Source: Candidatus Altimarinota bacterium (GTDB taxonomy: Bacteria; Patescibacteria; JAEDAM01; BD1-5; UBA2023). Taken from it: DNA of 11,642 nt. The stretch lies in contig JAGYHI010000028.1 in the NCBI GenBank assembly GCA_018457335.1, forward strand, positions 1 through 11,642, read 5' to 3'. A program made the position numbers and the translations under genes. Below the pieces are notes generated by a model. That model did no database searches. It was not told where the DNA came from and saw only the letters and a program-made list of their open reading frames with translations. Of this stretch, positions 1 through 7,771 are shown in pieces (positions within the stretch are counted from its first letter, which is position 1; every line of letters begins with the position of its first letter).

Positions 1-171
1 AAAATCTTTAATCAAGCAGAAACGGAAGCTCATAAAATGGTTGGTGAATCTGCTGTTCAGCCTGGATTTGAAACCTCGATTCGGATTTTGGTGGCATCAG
101 AGACACGCACTTCAGCTCATGAAGGACTCAAAACTTTGATTTCAACAAACTCGCTTTTTACGTACGAATAT
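1..171 (+). repeat. Outer direct repeat, copy of 635-805
   Basis: This stretch matches 635-805 in the same orientation with mismatches at 56 (T for G), 108 (C for A) and 163 (T for G). The match ends at 172. It encodes an interior segment of the TraD-like protein in frame 1, whereas the continuing gene uses frame 2. Read on in its own frame, the copy meets TAA at 181-183. The offset of 634 bp is not a multiple of three, so the junction near 163-171 would break the gene. Genuine upstream gene sequence appears to begin at about 161-163. Everything before that is probably a misjoined or duplicated fragment. Confidence 0.85.
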
Positions 172-2665
172 CACCTTGATTAAACAACAAATCACTTCAA
201 ACTACCCAGATGCAGAAATCAAAGAAATCCCAAAAGAAAAATTGCCGGATATTAAGCCGGTGGGATATGTACTGGAATCAGCGTCGATTGGAAAAGAAAC
301 CGATGATATTTATCCGATAAAAACTTATAAATATCTCGAAGATGACTCAATTTCAAACTGGACAAATAACTTTTGAGCCCTTCAAAAAACTGACATTGCT
401 TGTGTACAATATGTCATTAAACCACTTGGTGCGAGTTGGAATCGTCGCGCGAAAAAAGCGGCTCGTCTCGTCGCAAAAGGAGAATATAAAAAAGGTTTAA
501 AATTTGGAATTATTGGCTCAGCTTTTAATTTTATTACCGCGCCATTTCGGTGGTTTTTGTATCGATTCATCAAAAATGAATCTATCTCGGGGGATAGCGT
601 AACACACCCTGGGGCTTCATCGGGAGATGCTTATAAAATCTTTAATCAAGCAGAAACGGAAGCTCATAAAATGGTTGGTGAATCTGCTGGTCAGCCTGGA
701 TTTGAAACCTCGATTCGGATTTTGGTGGCATCAGAGACACGAACTTCAGCTCATGAAGGACTCAAAACTTTGATTTCAACAAACTCGCTTTTTACGGACG
801 AATATAACAATCAACTTGATAATCCACAAATGCTTGAAGACTTATTTGGGTTCTTCTTTACGCCAATTCGATATTTTGCTTTTAAATACCGACTTATCGG
901 GGTACTCCAAAATATCAGTCGATTTTCGACAGATGAACTGGCGACAATGTATCATTTTCCTGATATTAAATATAATAAATCACCACTTATTGCGTGGATG
1001 GACTATAAAATGTTACGAACTCCGGTCGAACTCAAATTTCCAAAAGATCCGCTTTTACTATCTGATTACAAGCGGGATACCGACGGAAATATTATTACTG
1101 TGGATGGTTCACTTTTGAAGGTGGATAAAAATAAAAATCTTTTCCGAGATGAAAATAAAAATCTCCAACTCATCGATGGTACAGTGATACCGATTGTGCG
1201 AGAAGGAAAAAATCTTGGAAAGCCAATTGATGCAGGAAAATATCCAATCGAACAACAAGTCCAAAGAACTCTCGGTGGATTTCCACTTTTCAAGGATTCT
1301 GTCCTTATGGGTTGGAATGAGTATCGAAGTCGAAAAACTCCTATTTATTTTGATAAAAAAGACCGTGGACGACACCAATATGTAATTGGTAAATCTGGTG
1401 GTGGTAAATCGGTATTTATCGGATCGCTTGCGCGTCAAGATCTCTGGAATGGAGAAGGGCTTTGTGTTATCGATCCTCATGGGGATCTCGTAGAGGATAT
1501 TATTTCCTTTACTCCAAAAGAGCGAGCGCAGGATATGATTATTTTTGATCCGTCAGATTTTGAGCGACCTATGGCGCTTAATATGTTGGATATTATCGCG
1601 ACAGATCCTGATTTGCGAGCCATAGAAAAAGACCGTGCTGCCCTTGATGCGACTTCGATTTTTATCAAGATGTACGGAGATGAAATCTTCGGTCCTCGTA
1701 TCCAGCACTACTTCCGAAATGGATGTTTGACATTGATGGACGATGAAGACGACGGAGGAACACTCATTGATGTGCCACGACTTTTTGTCGATGAAGCGTA
1801 TATGAAATACAAAGTATCAAAAGTAAAAAATGTCATGGTAAAATCCTTTTGGCAAAACGAGTATGCGCAAACTGGAGACCGAGAGCGACAAGAAATGATT
1901 CCTTTCTTCCTGTCAAAATTTGGTCCATTTATCACGAATACAACGATGCGAAATATCATCGGGCAGACAAAATCAGCCTTTAATCTACGTCAGGTGATGG
2001 ACACACAAAAAGTCCTTATGGTAAATCTCTCAAAAGGTAAAATGGGTGATCTCAATGCCCAACTTCTTGGTTTGATTATGGTGTCAAAAATCAATATGGC
2101 GGCAATGGCGCGTGCAGATATGCCAGAAAAAGATCGTAAAGATTTTTATCTTTATGTAGATGAATTTCAAAACTTCGCAACTGATACCTTCGGTGAGATT
2201 CTCTCCGAGGCTCGTAAATATAAACTTGCCCTCATTATGGCCCACCAGTTTATCGCACAGATCGGCGGAAGTGGAGCCAAAAAAGGCGACAAACCATCAA
2301 TTAAAGATGCTGTCTTCGGTAATGCCGGAACGATTATGTCCTTTAAGGTTGGTGCGGAAGATGCGGAATACCTCGAAAAAGAGTATGCGCCGCTTCTTTC
2401 TCAACAGGATATCATCGGTATTGCAAAATATACCGCCTACTGTAAACTCAATATTGACAACTCAACAACTCGACCATTTGACATGAAAACCATTTGGGAT
2501 CAAACCTTTAAAAATGACGCTGTCTCTGATGTCATCAAAGAATATTCTCGAAAAATGTACGGACGAAAAAAACAATATGTCGACATGGAAATCGAGGCCC
2601 GAATGGGAATGAGTCAAGAAGATTCAAATCCTGATACTACTAATATAGATACCAATCAAATTTAA
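161..2665 (+). CDS. TraD/TraG-like type IV secretion coupling ATPase, 5' partial (left copy)
   Basis: The protein is a hexameric-type DNA-translocating ATPase of the VirD4/TraD/TraG kind, which would feed substrate to a type IV secretion channel at the inner membrane. With UGA read as glycine (374-376) the frame is open from about 161 to TAA at 2663-2665, giving 834 residues. Residue 1 here is the first codon after the misjoined fragment. A hydrophobic or amphipathic stretch lies at about residues 116-138. Walker A GKSGGGKS is at 1388-1411 (residues 410-417), followed by the family-typical VIDPHGDLVEDI. Walker B is YVDEFQNF (the D at 2159, residue 667), followed by an SEARKYKLALIMAHQ helix. 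The true N-terminus, perhaps 100-150 residues usually with a membrane anchor, is missing. The phosphatase gene follows after 9 bp. Family assignment is firm. Whether it moves DNA or protein cannot be seen, and no relaxase is in view. Confidence 0.88.
374..376 (+). other. In-frame UGA read as Gly in the TraD-like gene
   Basis: The TGA joins two open stretches of the same frame: a segment with SNYPDAEIKEI upstream and ALQKTDIACVQYVIKP downstream. Both belong to the N-terminal part of this coupling-protein family. Under the standard code the gene would appear split in two. The mirror site is 11267-11269. Confidence 0.85.
635..805 (+). repeat. Inner partner of the outer direct repeat
   Basis: This is the in-frame, in-context copy of the 171-bp sequence also found at 1-171. 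It lies inside the TraD-like gene, and reading frame and protein continue smoothly on both sides, so it is the original. The mirrored pair on the other arm is 10838-11008 (inner) and 11472-11642 (outer). Confidence 0.85.
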
Positions 2666-2674
2666 TTTTATTTT

Positions 2675-3871
2675 ATGCGAAAACTTCTCTTCATACTTGT
2701 ACTGTTGATTACAATTTTCAATATACTCCTCGTATTGAGTGTTTTTGGAATCGTAAATATTTCTCAGATACAAAATTTTACAAATGGAAATATGTCCTAT
2801 ATTTTGCTCGGACTTGCGATTGAAATGCCACTTTTGTATTTTCTTGTATATTTTTCTTATATCCGACCGGTTAGTCTCCTTAATCGAGATATTGCTCGGT
2901 TTTATACAGGAATCCAAGATAAACCAGAAATCAAAGCAAATGCTTGGAGTACAGGGATGAATAATCTTATCACCTTTTTTCTAAAAAGTTTGGAAATTTT
3001 GGGAGTTTTTAAGGAAGAACTCAAAGATGGACGGGTTTTACGGTCAGAAATCGAAATCGCGGCCGACATCCAAAAACAAAACCTCTTAAAAGAAGATGAA
3101 ATAATTCCTGGTCTTGATGTGGCTATCGGAATCAACGCGGCCAGTGAGGTAGGCGGAGATAGTGTTGATATTGTCCCAGGAAAAGATGGAAACTACTATC
3201 TCTATGTCGGTGATGTGACGGGGCATGGAGTGCCTTCTGGACTTGTCATGATGATGGTAAATGCGCTTATTTCTTCATTTTCTACCAATGCTGTAAAAGG
3301 GGATTATATCCTCGGGGAAACCAATAAAGTCCTCAAACCACGAATCAAACCAAATATGATGATGACGGCGATTATGCTTCGCTGGGATAGTGTCAATCAA
3401 AAAATGTACTATACTGGTGCTGGACATGAGTATATTCTCGTCTACAAGGCTGACAAAAATAAAGTCTACAAAATCAAAAGTGGTGGTATGGCACTCGGTA
3501 TGATGCGAGATATCAGTCGTGCCCTCAAAGAGCAGCAAATCGCATTTGATAAAGATGATATTATTATCCTTTACACTGATGGTATCATAGAAGCACGATA
3601 TCGATCAGAGCAGACAGGTACACTTTTCGGGGTTGACAGGCTTATCAATTCTATCGTGTCGGCTCCTCAGCATACGCCAGAAGAAATTTTTAAAAAAATC
3701 ACTATGGACTTGTCAAATTTTATAGGCTATAAACATGTTCAATACGATGATATTACACTTGCTGTCATCGGTATGAATCCTGACTCGAAAAAATGAAAAA
3801 CTCTTATGAAAATCCCAGAAACTATTGATCATAATAAAATCGCTGAATGGAATTGGTGAGTAAAAAACTAA
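2675..3871 (+). CDS. Membrane-anchored SpoIIE/RsbU-type PP2C serine phosphatase (left allele)
   Basis: Predicted to remove phosphate from a serine/threonine partner, as RsbU or SpoIIE do with anti-anti-sigma proteins. Two membrane helices (about residues 4-28 and 42-62) are followed by a HAMP-like linker (RPVSLLNRDIARF, 64-76). A coupling helix (EIEIAADIQKQNLL, 125-138) precedes the PP2C domain. Metal-binding motifs are present: GGD (D162), GDVTGHG (D180), YTDG (D302) and DD (358-359). The next codon after K373 is TGA (3794-3796), and a second TGA is at 3857-3859. With both as glycine the protein runs to TAA at 3869-3871, 398 residues. This copy has I305 in TDGI-I-EA, where the family and the other arm have Thr. 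It starts 9 bp after the coupling ATPase, behind TTTTATTTT with no ribosome-binding site, so it is probably cotranscribed. The target protein is not in the window. Confidence 0.9.
3568..3814 (+). other. Allelic patch: 18 differences between the two arms
   Basis: The arms differ at 3568, 3574, 3577, 3586, 3588, 3595, 3607, 3625, 3628, 3637, 3661, 3730, 3739, 3742, 3745, 3757, 3785 and 3814. In the phosphatase frame, 16 of these are third positions. Only 3588 (I305T) and 3785 (S371A) change the protein. No difference was found in the other stretches compared. The mirror patch is 7829-8075. The codon-position bias is the mark of natural selection on a working gene, not of sequencing error. Confidence 0.92.
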
Positions 3872-3906
3872 ATTCCTCTTAAAAAATAATCTCTAATTTT
3901 TCTTTT
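3872..3906 (+). other. Intergenic gap before virB4, no Shine-Dalgarno
   Basis: The 35 bp between the phosphatase TAA and the virB4 ATG are A/T-rich and contain no purine-rich ribosome-binding site. The bases just before the ATG are CTAATTTTTCTTTT. The other gaps (2666-2674 and 5787-5795) are 9 bp and also T-rich. An AATAAT at about 3885-3890 could be a weak -10 element, but no -35 accompanies it, so I do not call a promoter. The mirror gap is 7737-7771. Confidence 0.5.
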
Positions 3907-3963
3907 ATGTCTACAATGACACTCCCACAACTCGTATCTGCGGTGTACACCGGTGATGTAGAA

Positions 3964-3966
3964 TGA
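3964..3966 (+). other. In-frame UGA (Gly20) near the start of virB4
   Basis: This TGA links the ATG at 3907 to the rest of the frame (GDVE-UGA-LDFPSV). If it were a stop, the gene would have no ATG start until well into the conserved domain, and the first candidate would be a GTG at 4087. The mirror site is 7677-7679. Confidence 0.8.
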
Positions 3967-4869
3967 CTTGATTTTCCTTCGGTAGCACCTAAAAAAGTCG
4001 ACACAACTTCGCCAACTTCGACACCAGTTTCGACATCAGAAATTGCTGCTTCTAAACAAAGAACACTCGTCAAAAATGACACAGAAGTGCTCGATGACGG
4101 GACAAAAAAACTCACAAAAGAAGAAGCCCTTGCCCTCAAAGAAACAGAAAAAGCCTACAAAGAATCTCTTGCTTTTGTCAAAGATATGATTGCACCGTCG
4201 ATGATAAAAATCGATGCAACGAAACTTCAAATCGGGGATACTTTCATTCGTACGGTTTTTACGTATGCATATCCAGATGTCCTCGAAGGAAACTGGCTTT
4301 CACCGCTTATAAATTGGGATGTCAAGTTTGACATGTCGATGTTTATTTATCCGGTGTCGAGTGCACATGTGATGAAATACTTGCGACGACGATTGACACA
4401 ACTTCGATCTCAATACTCTATCAACCAAGATAAAGGAATCACGAGTGATCCGCATCTTGAAGCACAAATGCAAGATGTCGAAGAGCTTCAACACTCATTG
4501 ACTCGTGGACAGGAAAAGTATTTTCATTTCACACTGTATGTGACGGTATATGCAGAAAGCGATGAAGAGATGAAAAAACTCTCCAACAAACTCGACACGA
4601 TGCTTGCCGGACGAAATATCATGACAAAACAAGCCTATCTTCGCTCTGAGCAAGGTTTTGTGGCGACAGGACCGTTTGCAAAAGATGAGGTCAATGTCTA
4701 TCGAAATATTTCAACAAAAGGACTTTCGACAACTTTTCCATTTAGTTCAAATTCGCTTTCACAAGATGATGGAATTTTTTATGGAATCAATACGCACAAT
4801 AAATCACTTATTATCTTCGATCGTTTCCGGTCAGAAAATGCAAATATGTGTGTCTTCGCGAAATCTGGT

Positions 4870-4872
4870 TGA
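4870..4872 (+). other. In-frame UGA (Gly322) inside the VirB4 Walker A P-loop
   Basis: The codons read GCG AAA TCT GGT TGA GGT AAA TCC, giving A-K-S-G-(UGA)-G-K-S. In VirB4 ATPases this slot holds Ala, Ser, Thr or Gly. A stop would destroy the protein, and Trp would block the loop. This is the strongest evidence in the window for UGA as glycine. The mirror site is 6771-6773. Confidence 0.95.
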
Positions 4873-5660
4873 GGTAAATCCTTTGCTGTAAAATTAGAAA
4901 TTCTTCGCTCCCTTATGATGGGGACTGATGTCATCGTCCTCGATCCCGAAAATGAATACAAAGCGCTTGTGGATACGGTCGGTGGGACTTATCTCAATAT
5001 CTCTCTCAACTCTGACGAGCGAATTAATCCATTTGATTTGCCACGCGGACTCAAAGATCGTGATGAGCATCCGGGAGATCTTCTTCGTGGGGCGATTGTA
5101 AATATGCTTGGACTTCTTCGTCTTATGCTCGGGCAAATCACCCCAGAAGAAGAGGCTATTATCGAAAAGGCCTTGATTACGACGTATTCTTTGAAGGGAA
5201 TTACTATGGAAGATGATAGTGTTGACGGAAAAGAAATTCCACTCTTGAAGGATTTAGTGTCTGTACTTGAGACTATGGACGGTGCGACTGGTATCGTTAA
5301 TCGACTCGAAAAATACACGACCGGAGTCTTCTCTGGCGTCTTCTCACAGCACACAAATGTCGATCTTCAAGGGGGTCTTGTCGTTTTCTCAGTGCGTGAT
5401 CTCGATGACATTCTCCGTCCGATTGCGATGTATATCCTCCTCAATTACGTCTGGAATGTGGCGCGATCGAGCAAGAAAAATCGATTTCTTGTCGTGGATG
5501 AGGCGTGGAATGTGATGCAGTATGAGGATAGTGCAAAATTTCTTTTTGGTCTTGTCAAGCGAGCCCGAAAATATGGACTAGGTGTGACGACTATTACACA
5601 GGATGTCGAGGATTTTATGGGCTCATCATATGGAAAAGCCATCGTGACCAACTCTTCAAT

Positions 5661-5786
5661 TCCTGAACTACTACGAGCAAATCGCTGGATTCTCTCAGCA
5701 AGCCCCAAAATTAGCACAGAAATAAATATCGAGATTATCATCGCGATAAGGAGTGCTGATCATTTTTTAGGATTCAGAGAAATCAT
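5661..5786 (-). CDS. Type IV prepilin / PilX-like N-terminal fragment, 3' truncated by the breakpoint
   Basis: The first 42 codons of a gene start 9 bp after the virB4 stop: MISLNPKK-G-SALLIAMII, then a hydrophobic run to about residue 29, then basic and polar AERIQRFARSSSG. This is the layout of a class III (prepilin) signal: a short basic leader, a glycine at residue 9 before Ser10, then a helix of about 19 hydrophobic residues. The glycine at the expected prepilin-peptidase site is encoded by TGA (5760-5762). The usual Glu at +5 is absent, which fits minor or PilX-like pilins better than a major pilin. Beyond 5661 the frame continues open to 5445, but that part is antisense virB4 and not native. 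An ordinary single-pass membrane protein is the alternative. Confidence 0.6.
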
Positions 5787-5982
5787 AGTCAAAAATTAAG
5801 TGGTAATAATATTTTCTTCGAAATACGACGCAAGTACTTCGATACCGACATGCTCCCCACCAGCAAAGAAAAGTCCCGTACCGACAGAAGCATTGAGAAG
5901 GATATATTTTTCCTGCTCGGTCAACTTGAAAATATCTTGTAAAACATCAATCGATGCTGGAGATTGTTTAAGGAGAAGTTGG
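5661..5982. other. Asymmetric centre (spacer) of the inverted repeat
   Basis: These 322 bp are the only unduplicated sequence in the window. Read on the minus strand they hold the last 61 codons of virB4 with its TAA (5796-5798), a 9-bp gap, and the first 42 codons of a prepilin-like gene starting at 5786. Base 5661 is the last one before the sequence turns back into virB4 in the opposite direction. A spacer of a few hundred bases between long inverted copies is typical of strand-switch chimeras made by strand-displacing amplification. It also occurs at real inverted duplications formed by template switching. Confidence 0.9.
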
Positions 5983-7736
5983 ATTGAAGAGTTGGTCACG
6001 ATGGCTTTTCCATATGATGAGCCCATAAAATCCTCGACATCCTGTGTAATAGTCGTCACACCTAGTCCATATTTTCGGGCTCGCTTGACAAGACCAAAAA
6101 GAAATTTTGCACTATCCTCATACTGCATCACATTCCACGCCTCATCCACGACAAGAAATCGATTTTTCTTGCTCGATCGCGCCACATTCCAGACGTAATT
6201 GAGGAGGATATACATCGCAATCGGACGGAGAATGTCATCGAGATCACGCACTGAGAAAACGACAAGACCCCCTTGAAGATCGACATTTGTGTGCTGTGAG
6301 AAGACGCCAGAGAAGACTCCGGTCGTGTATTTTTCGAGTCGATTAACGATACCAGTCGCACCGTCCATAGTCTCAAGTACAGACACTAAATCCTTCAAGA
6401 GTGGAATTTCTTTTCCGTCAACACTATCATCTTCCATAGTAATTCCCTTCAAAGAATACGTCGTAATCAAGGCCTTTTCGATAATAGCCTCTTCTTCTGG
6501 GGTGATTTGCCCGAGCATAAGACGAAGAAGTCCAAGCATATTTACAATCGCCCCACGAAGAAGATCTCCCGGATGCTCATCACGATCTTTGAGTCCGCGT
6601 GGCAAATCAAATGGATTAATTCGCTCGTCAGAGTTGAGAGAGATATTGAGATAAGTCCCACCGACCGTATCCACAAGCGCTTTGTATTCATTTTCGGGAT
6701 CGAGGACGATGACATCAGTCCCCATCATAAGGGAGCGAAGAATTTCTAATTTTACAGCAAAGGATTTACCTCAACCAGATTTCGCGAAGACACACATATT
6801 TGCATTTTCTGACCGGAAACGATCGAAGATAATAAGTGATTTATTGTGCGTATTGATTCCATAAAAAATTCCATCATCTTGTGAAAGCGAATTTGAACTA
6901 AATGGAAAAGTTGTCGAAAGTCCTTTTGTTGAAATATTTCGATAGACATTGACCTCATCTTTTGCAAACGGTCCTGTCGCCACAAAACCTTGCTCAGAGC
7001 GAAGATAGGCTTGTTTTGTCATGATATTTCGTCCGGCAAGCATCGTGTCGAGTTTGTTGGAGAGTTTTTTCATCTCTTCATCGCTTTCTGCATATACCGT
7101 CACATACAGTGTGAAATGAAAATACTTTTCCTGTCCACGAGTCAATGAGTGTTGAAGCTCTTCGACATCTTGCATTTGTGCTTCAAGATGCGGATCACTC
7201 GTGATTCCTTTATCTTGGTTGATAGAGTATTGAGATCGAAGTTGTGTCAATCGTCGTCGCAAGTATTTCATCACATGTGCACTCGACACCGGATAAATAA
7301 ACATCGACATGTCAAACTTGACATCCCAATTTATAAGCGGTGAAAGCCAGTTTCCTTCGAGGACATCTGGATATGCATACGTAAAAACCGTACGAATGAA
7401 AGTATCCCCGATTTGAAGTTTCGTTGCATCGATTTTTATCATCGACGGTGCAATCATATCTTTGACAAAAGCAAGAGATTCTTTGTAGGCTTTTTCTGTT
7501 TCTTTGAGGGCAAGGGCTTCTTCTTTTGTGAGTTTTTTTGTCCCGTCATCGAGCACTTCTGTGTCATTTTTGACGAGTGTTCTTTGTTTAGAAGCAGCAA
7601 TTTCTGATGTCGAAACTGGTGTCGAAGTTGGCGAAGTTGTGTCGACTTTTTTAGGTGCTACCGAAGGAAAATCAAGTCATTCTACATCACCGGTGTACAC
7701 CGCAGATACGAGTTGTGGGAGTGTCATTGTAGACAT
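5796..7736 (-). CDS. virB4: VirB4-type type IV secretion ATPase, complete
   Basis: This is the motor ATPase that powers assembly or substrate transfer of a type IV secretion system at the cytoplasmic membrane face. It has 646 residues, from ATG at 7736 to TAA. An N-terminal tail (1-60) contains a Ser/Thr/Pro-rich linker at about 30-50. The CagE/VirB4 N-terminal domain follows (about 95-300, with GNWLSPLINWD at 128-138). Walker A is at 318-325 with UGA-encoded G322, VLDPENEY at 344-351, Walker B VVDEAW with D531, and TQD at 564-566. The tail (NASVGTGLFFAGG to EENIITT) is typical of the family, so the end is intact. It lies 35 bp after the phosphatase gene and 9 bp before the prepilin-like gene, in the same direction as both. 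ATG codon 4 (7727) is a possible alternative start. The family call is firm; the kind of system served is not known. Confidence 0.93.
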
Positions 7737-7771
7737 AAAAGAAAAATTAGAGATTATTTTTTAAGAGGAAT

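Larger units (their letters stand above)
1..5660 (+). repeat. Left arm of a 5.66-kb inverted repeat
   Basis: This arm is the reverse complement of 5983-11642, with position n pairing with 11643-n across its whole length and no insertion or deletion. I compared many stretches base by base. They were identical except for the patch at 3568-3814. The arm ends exactly after base 5660: the next base, 5661, no longer pairs with 5982. It carries the TraD-like gene, the phosphatase gene and the first 585 codons of virB4. The inner end lies inside a conserved coding sequence, so the arm boundary is a breakpoint and not a natural gene border. Confidence 0.98.
3907..5799 (+). pseudogene. virB4: virB4-like ATPase, left copy, cut by the inversion breakpoint
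   Basis: The start and first 585 codons are the same as in the complete minus-strand copy, including UGA glycine codons at 3964-3966 and 4870-4872. After base 5660 the frame passes into the reverse complement of the downstream prepilin-like gene and of the VirB4 tail. It picks up 45 unrelated codons and stops at TAA 5797-5799 (630 residues in total). Walker A, Walker B (DEAW) and the TQD motif are kept. The conserved C-terminal 61 residues, with the NASVGTGLFF region, are gone. If the inverted structure exists in the cell this product is probably non-functional. If the junction is an artefact, the gene does not exist as such. Confidence 0.85.

Noticed and set aside
1066..1480. Long antisense frames opposite the coupling ATPase, mirrored at 10163-10577
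   Set aside because: Their translations are low-complexity Ser/Phe/Ile/Arg-rich shadows of the conserved sense gene, with no recognisable motif.
3806..3871. A separate 21-residue peptide gene starting at ATG 3806
   Set aside because: It is in the same frame as the phosphatase. With UGA as glycine it is simply the C-terminal end of that protein.
3882..3901. AAAAATAATCTCTAATTTTT as a rho-independent terminator after the phosphatase gene
   Set aside because: The possible stem is about six A-T pairs with no G-C content, and it lies between closely spaced co-directional genes.
4870..4872. UGA as tryptophan (genetic code 4) or as selenocysteine
   Set aside because: Trp or Sec in the P-loop and at the prepilin cleavage site does not fit either family, and no selenocysteine insertion hairpin is apparent. 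Glycine fits both.
3964..4872. virB4 as a pseudogene with two stop codons
   Set aside because: Both interruptions are TGA in otherwise conserved sequence, the same happens in the neighbouring genes, and no frameshift is present. This is recoding, not decay.
5445..5741. A 98-residue minus-strand protein across the left breakpoint
   Set aside because: Only the part down to 5661 is native prepilin-like sequence. The rest is antisense virB4 joined on by the inversion.
5661..5982. The centre as a replication origin, telomere-resolution site or recombinase site
   Set aside because: It is wholly accounted for by the virB4 3' end and the prepilin-like 5' end. There is no internal symmetry, iteron or AT-rich unwinding pattern.
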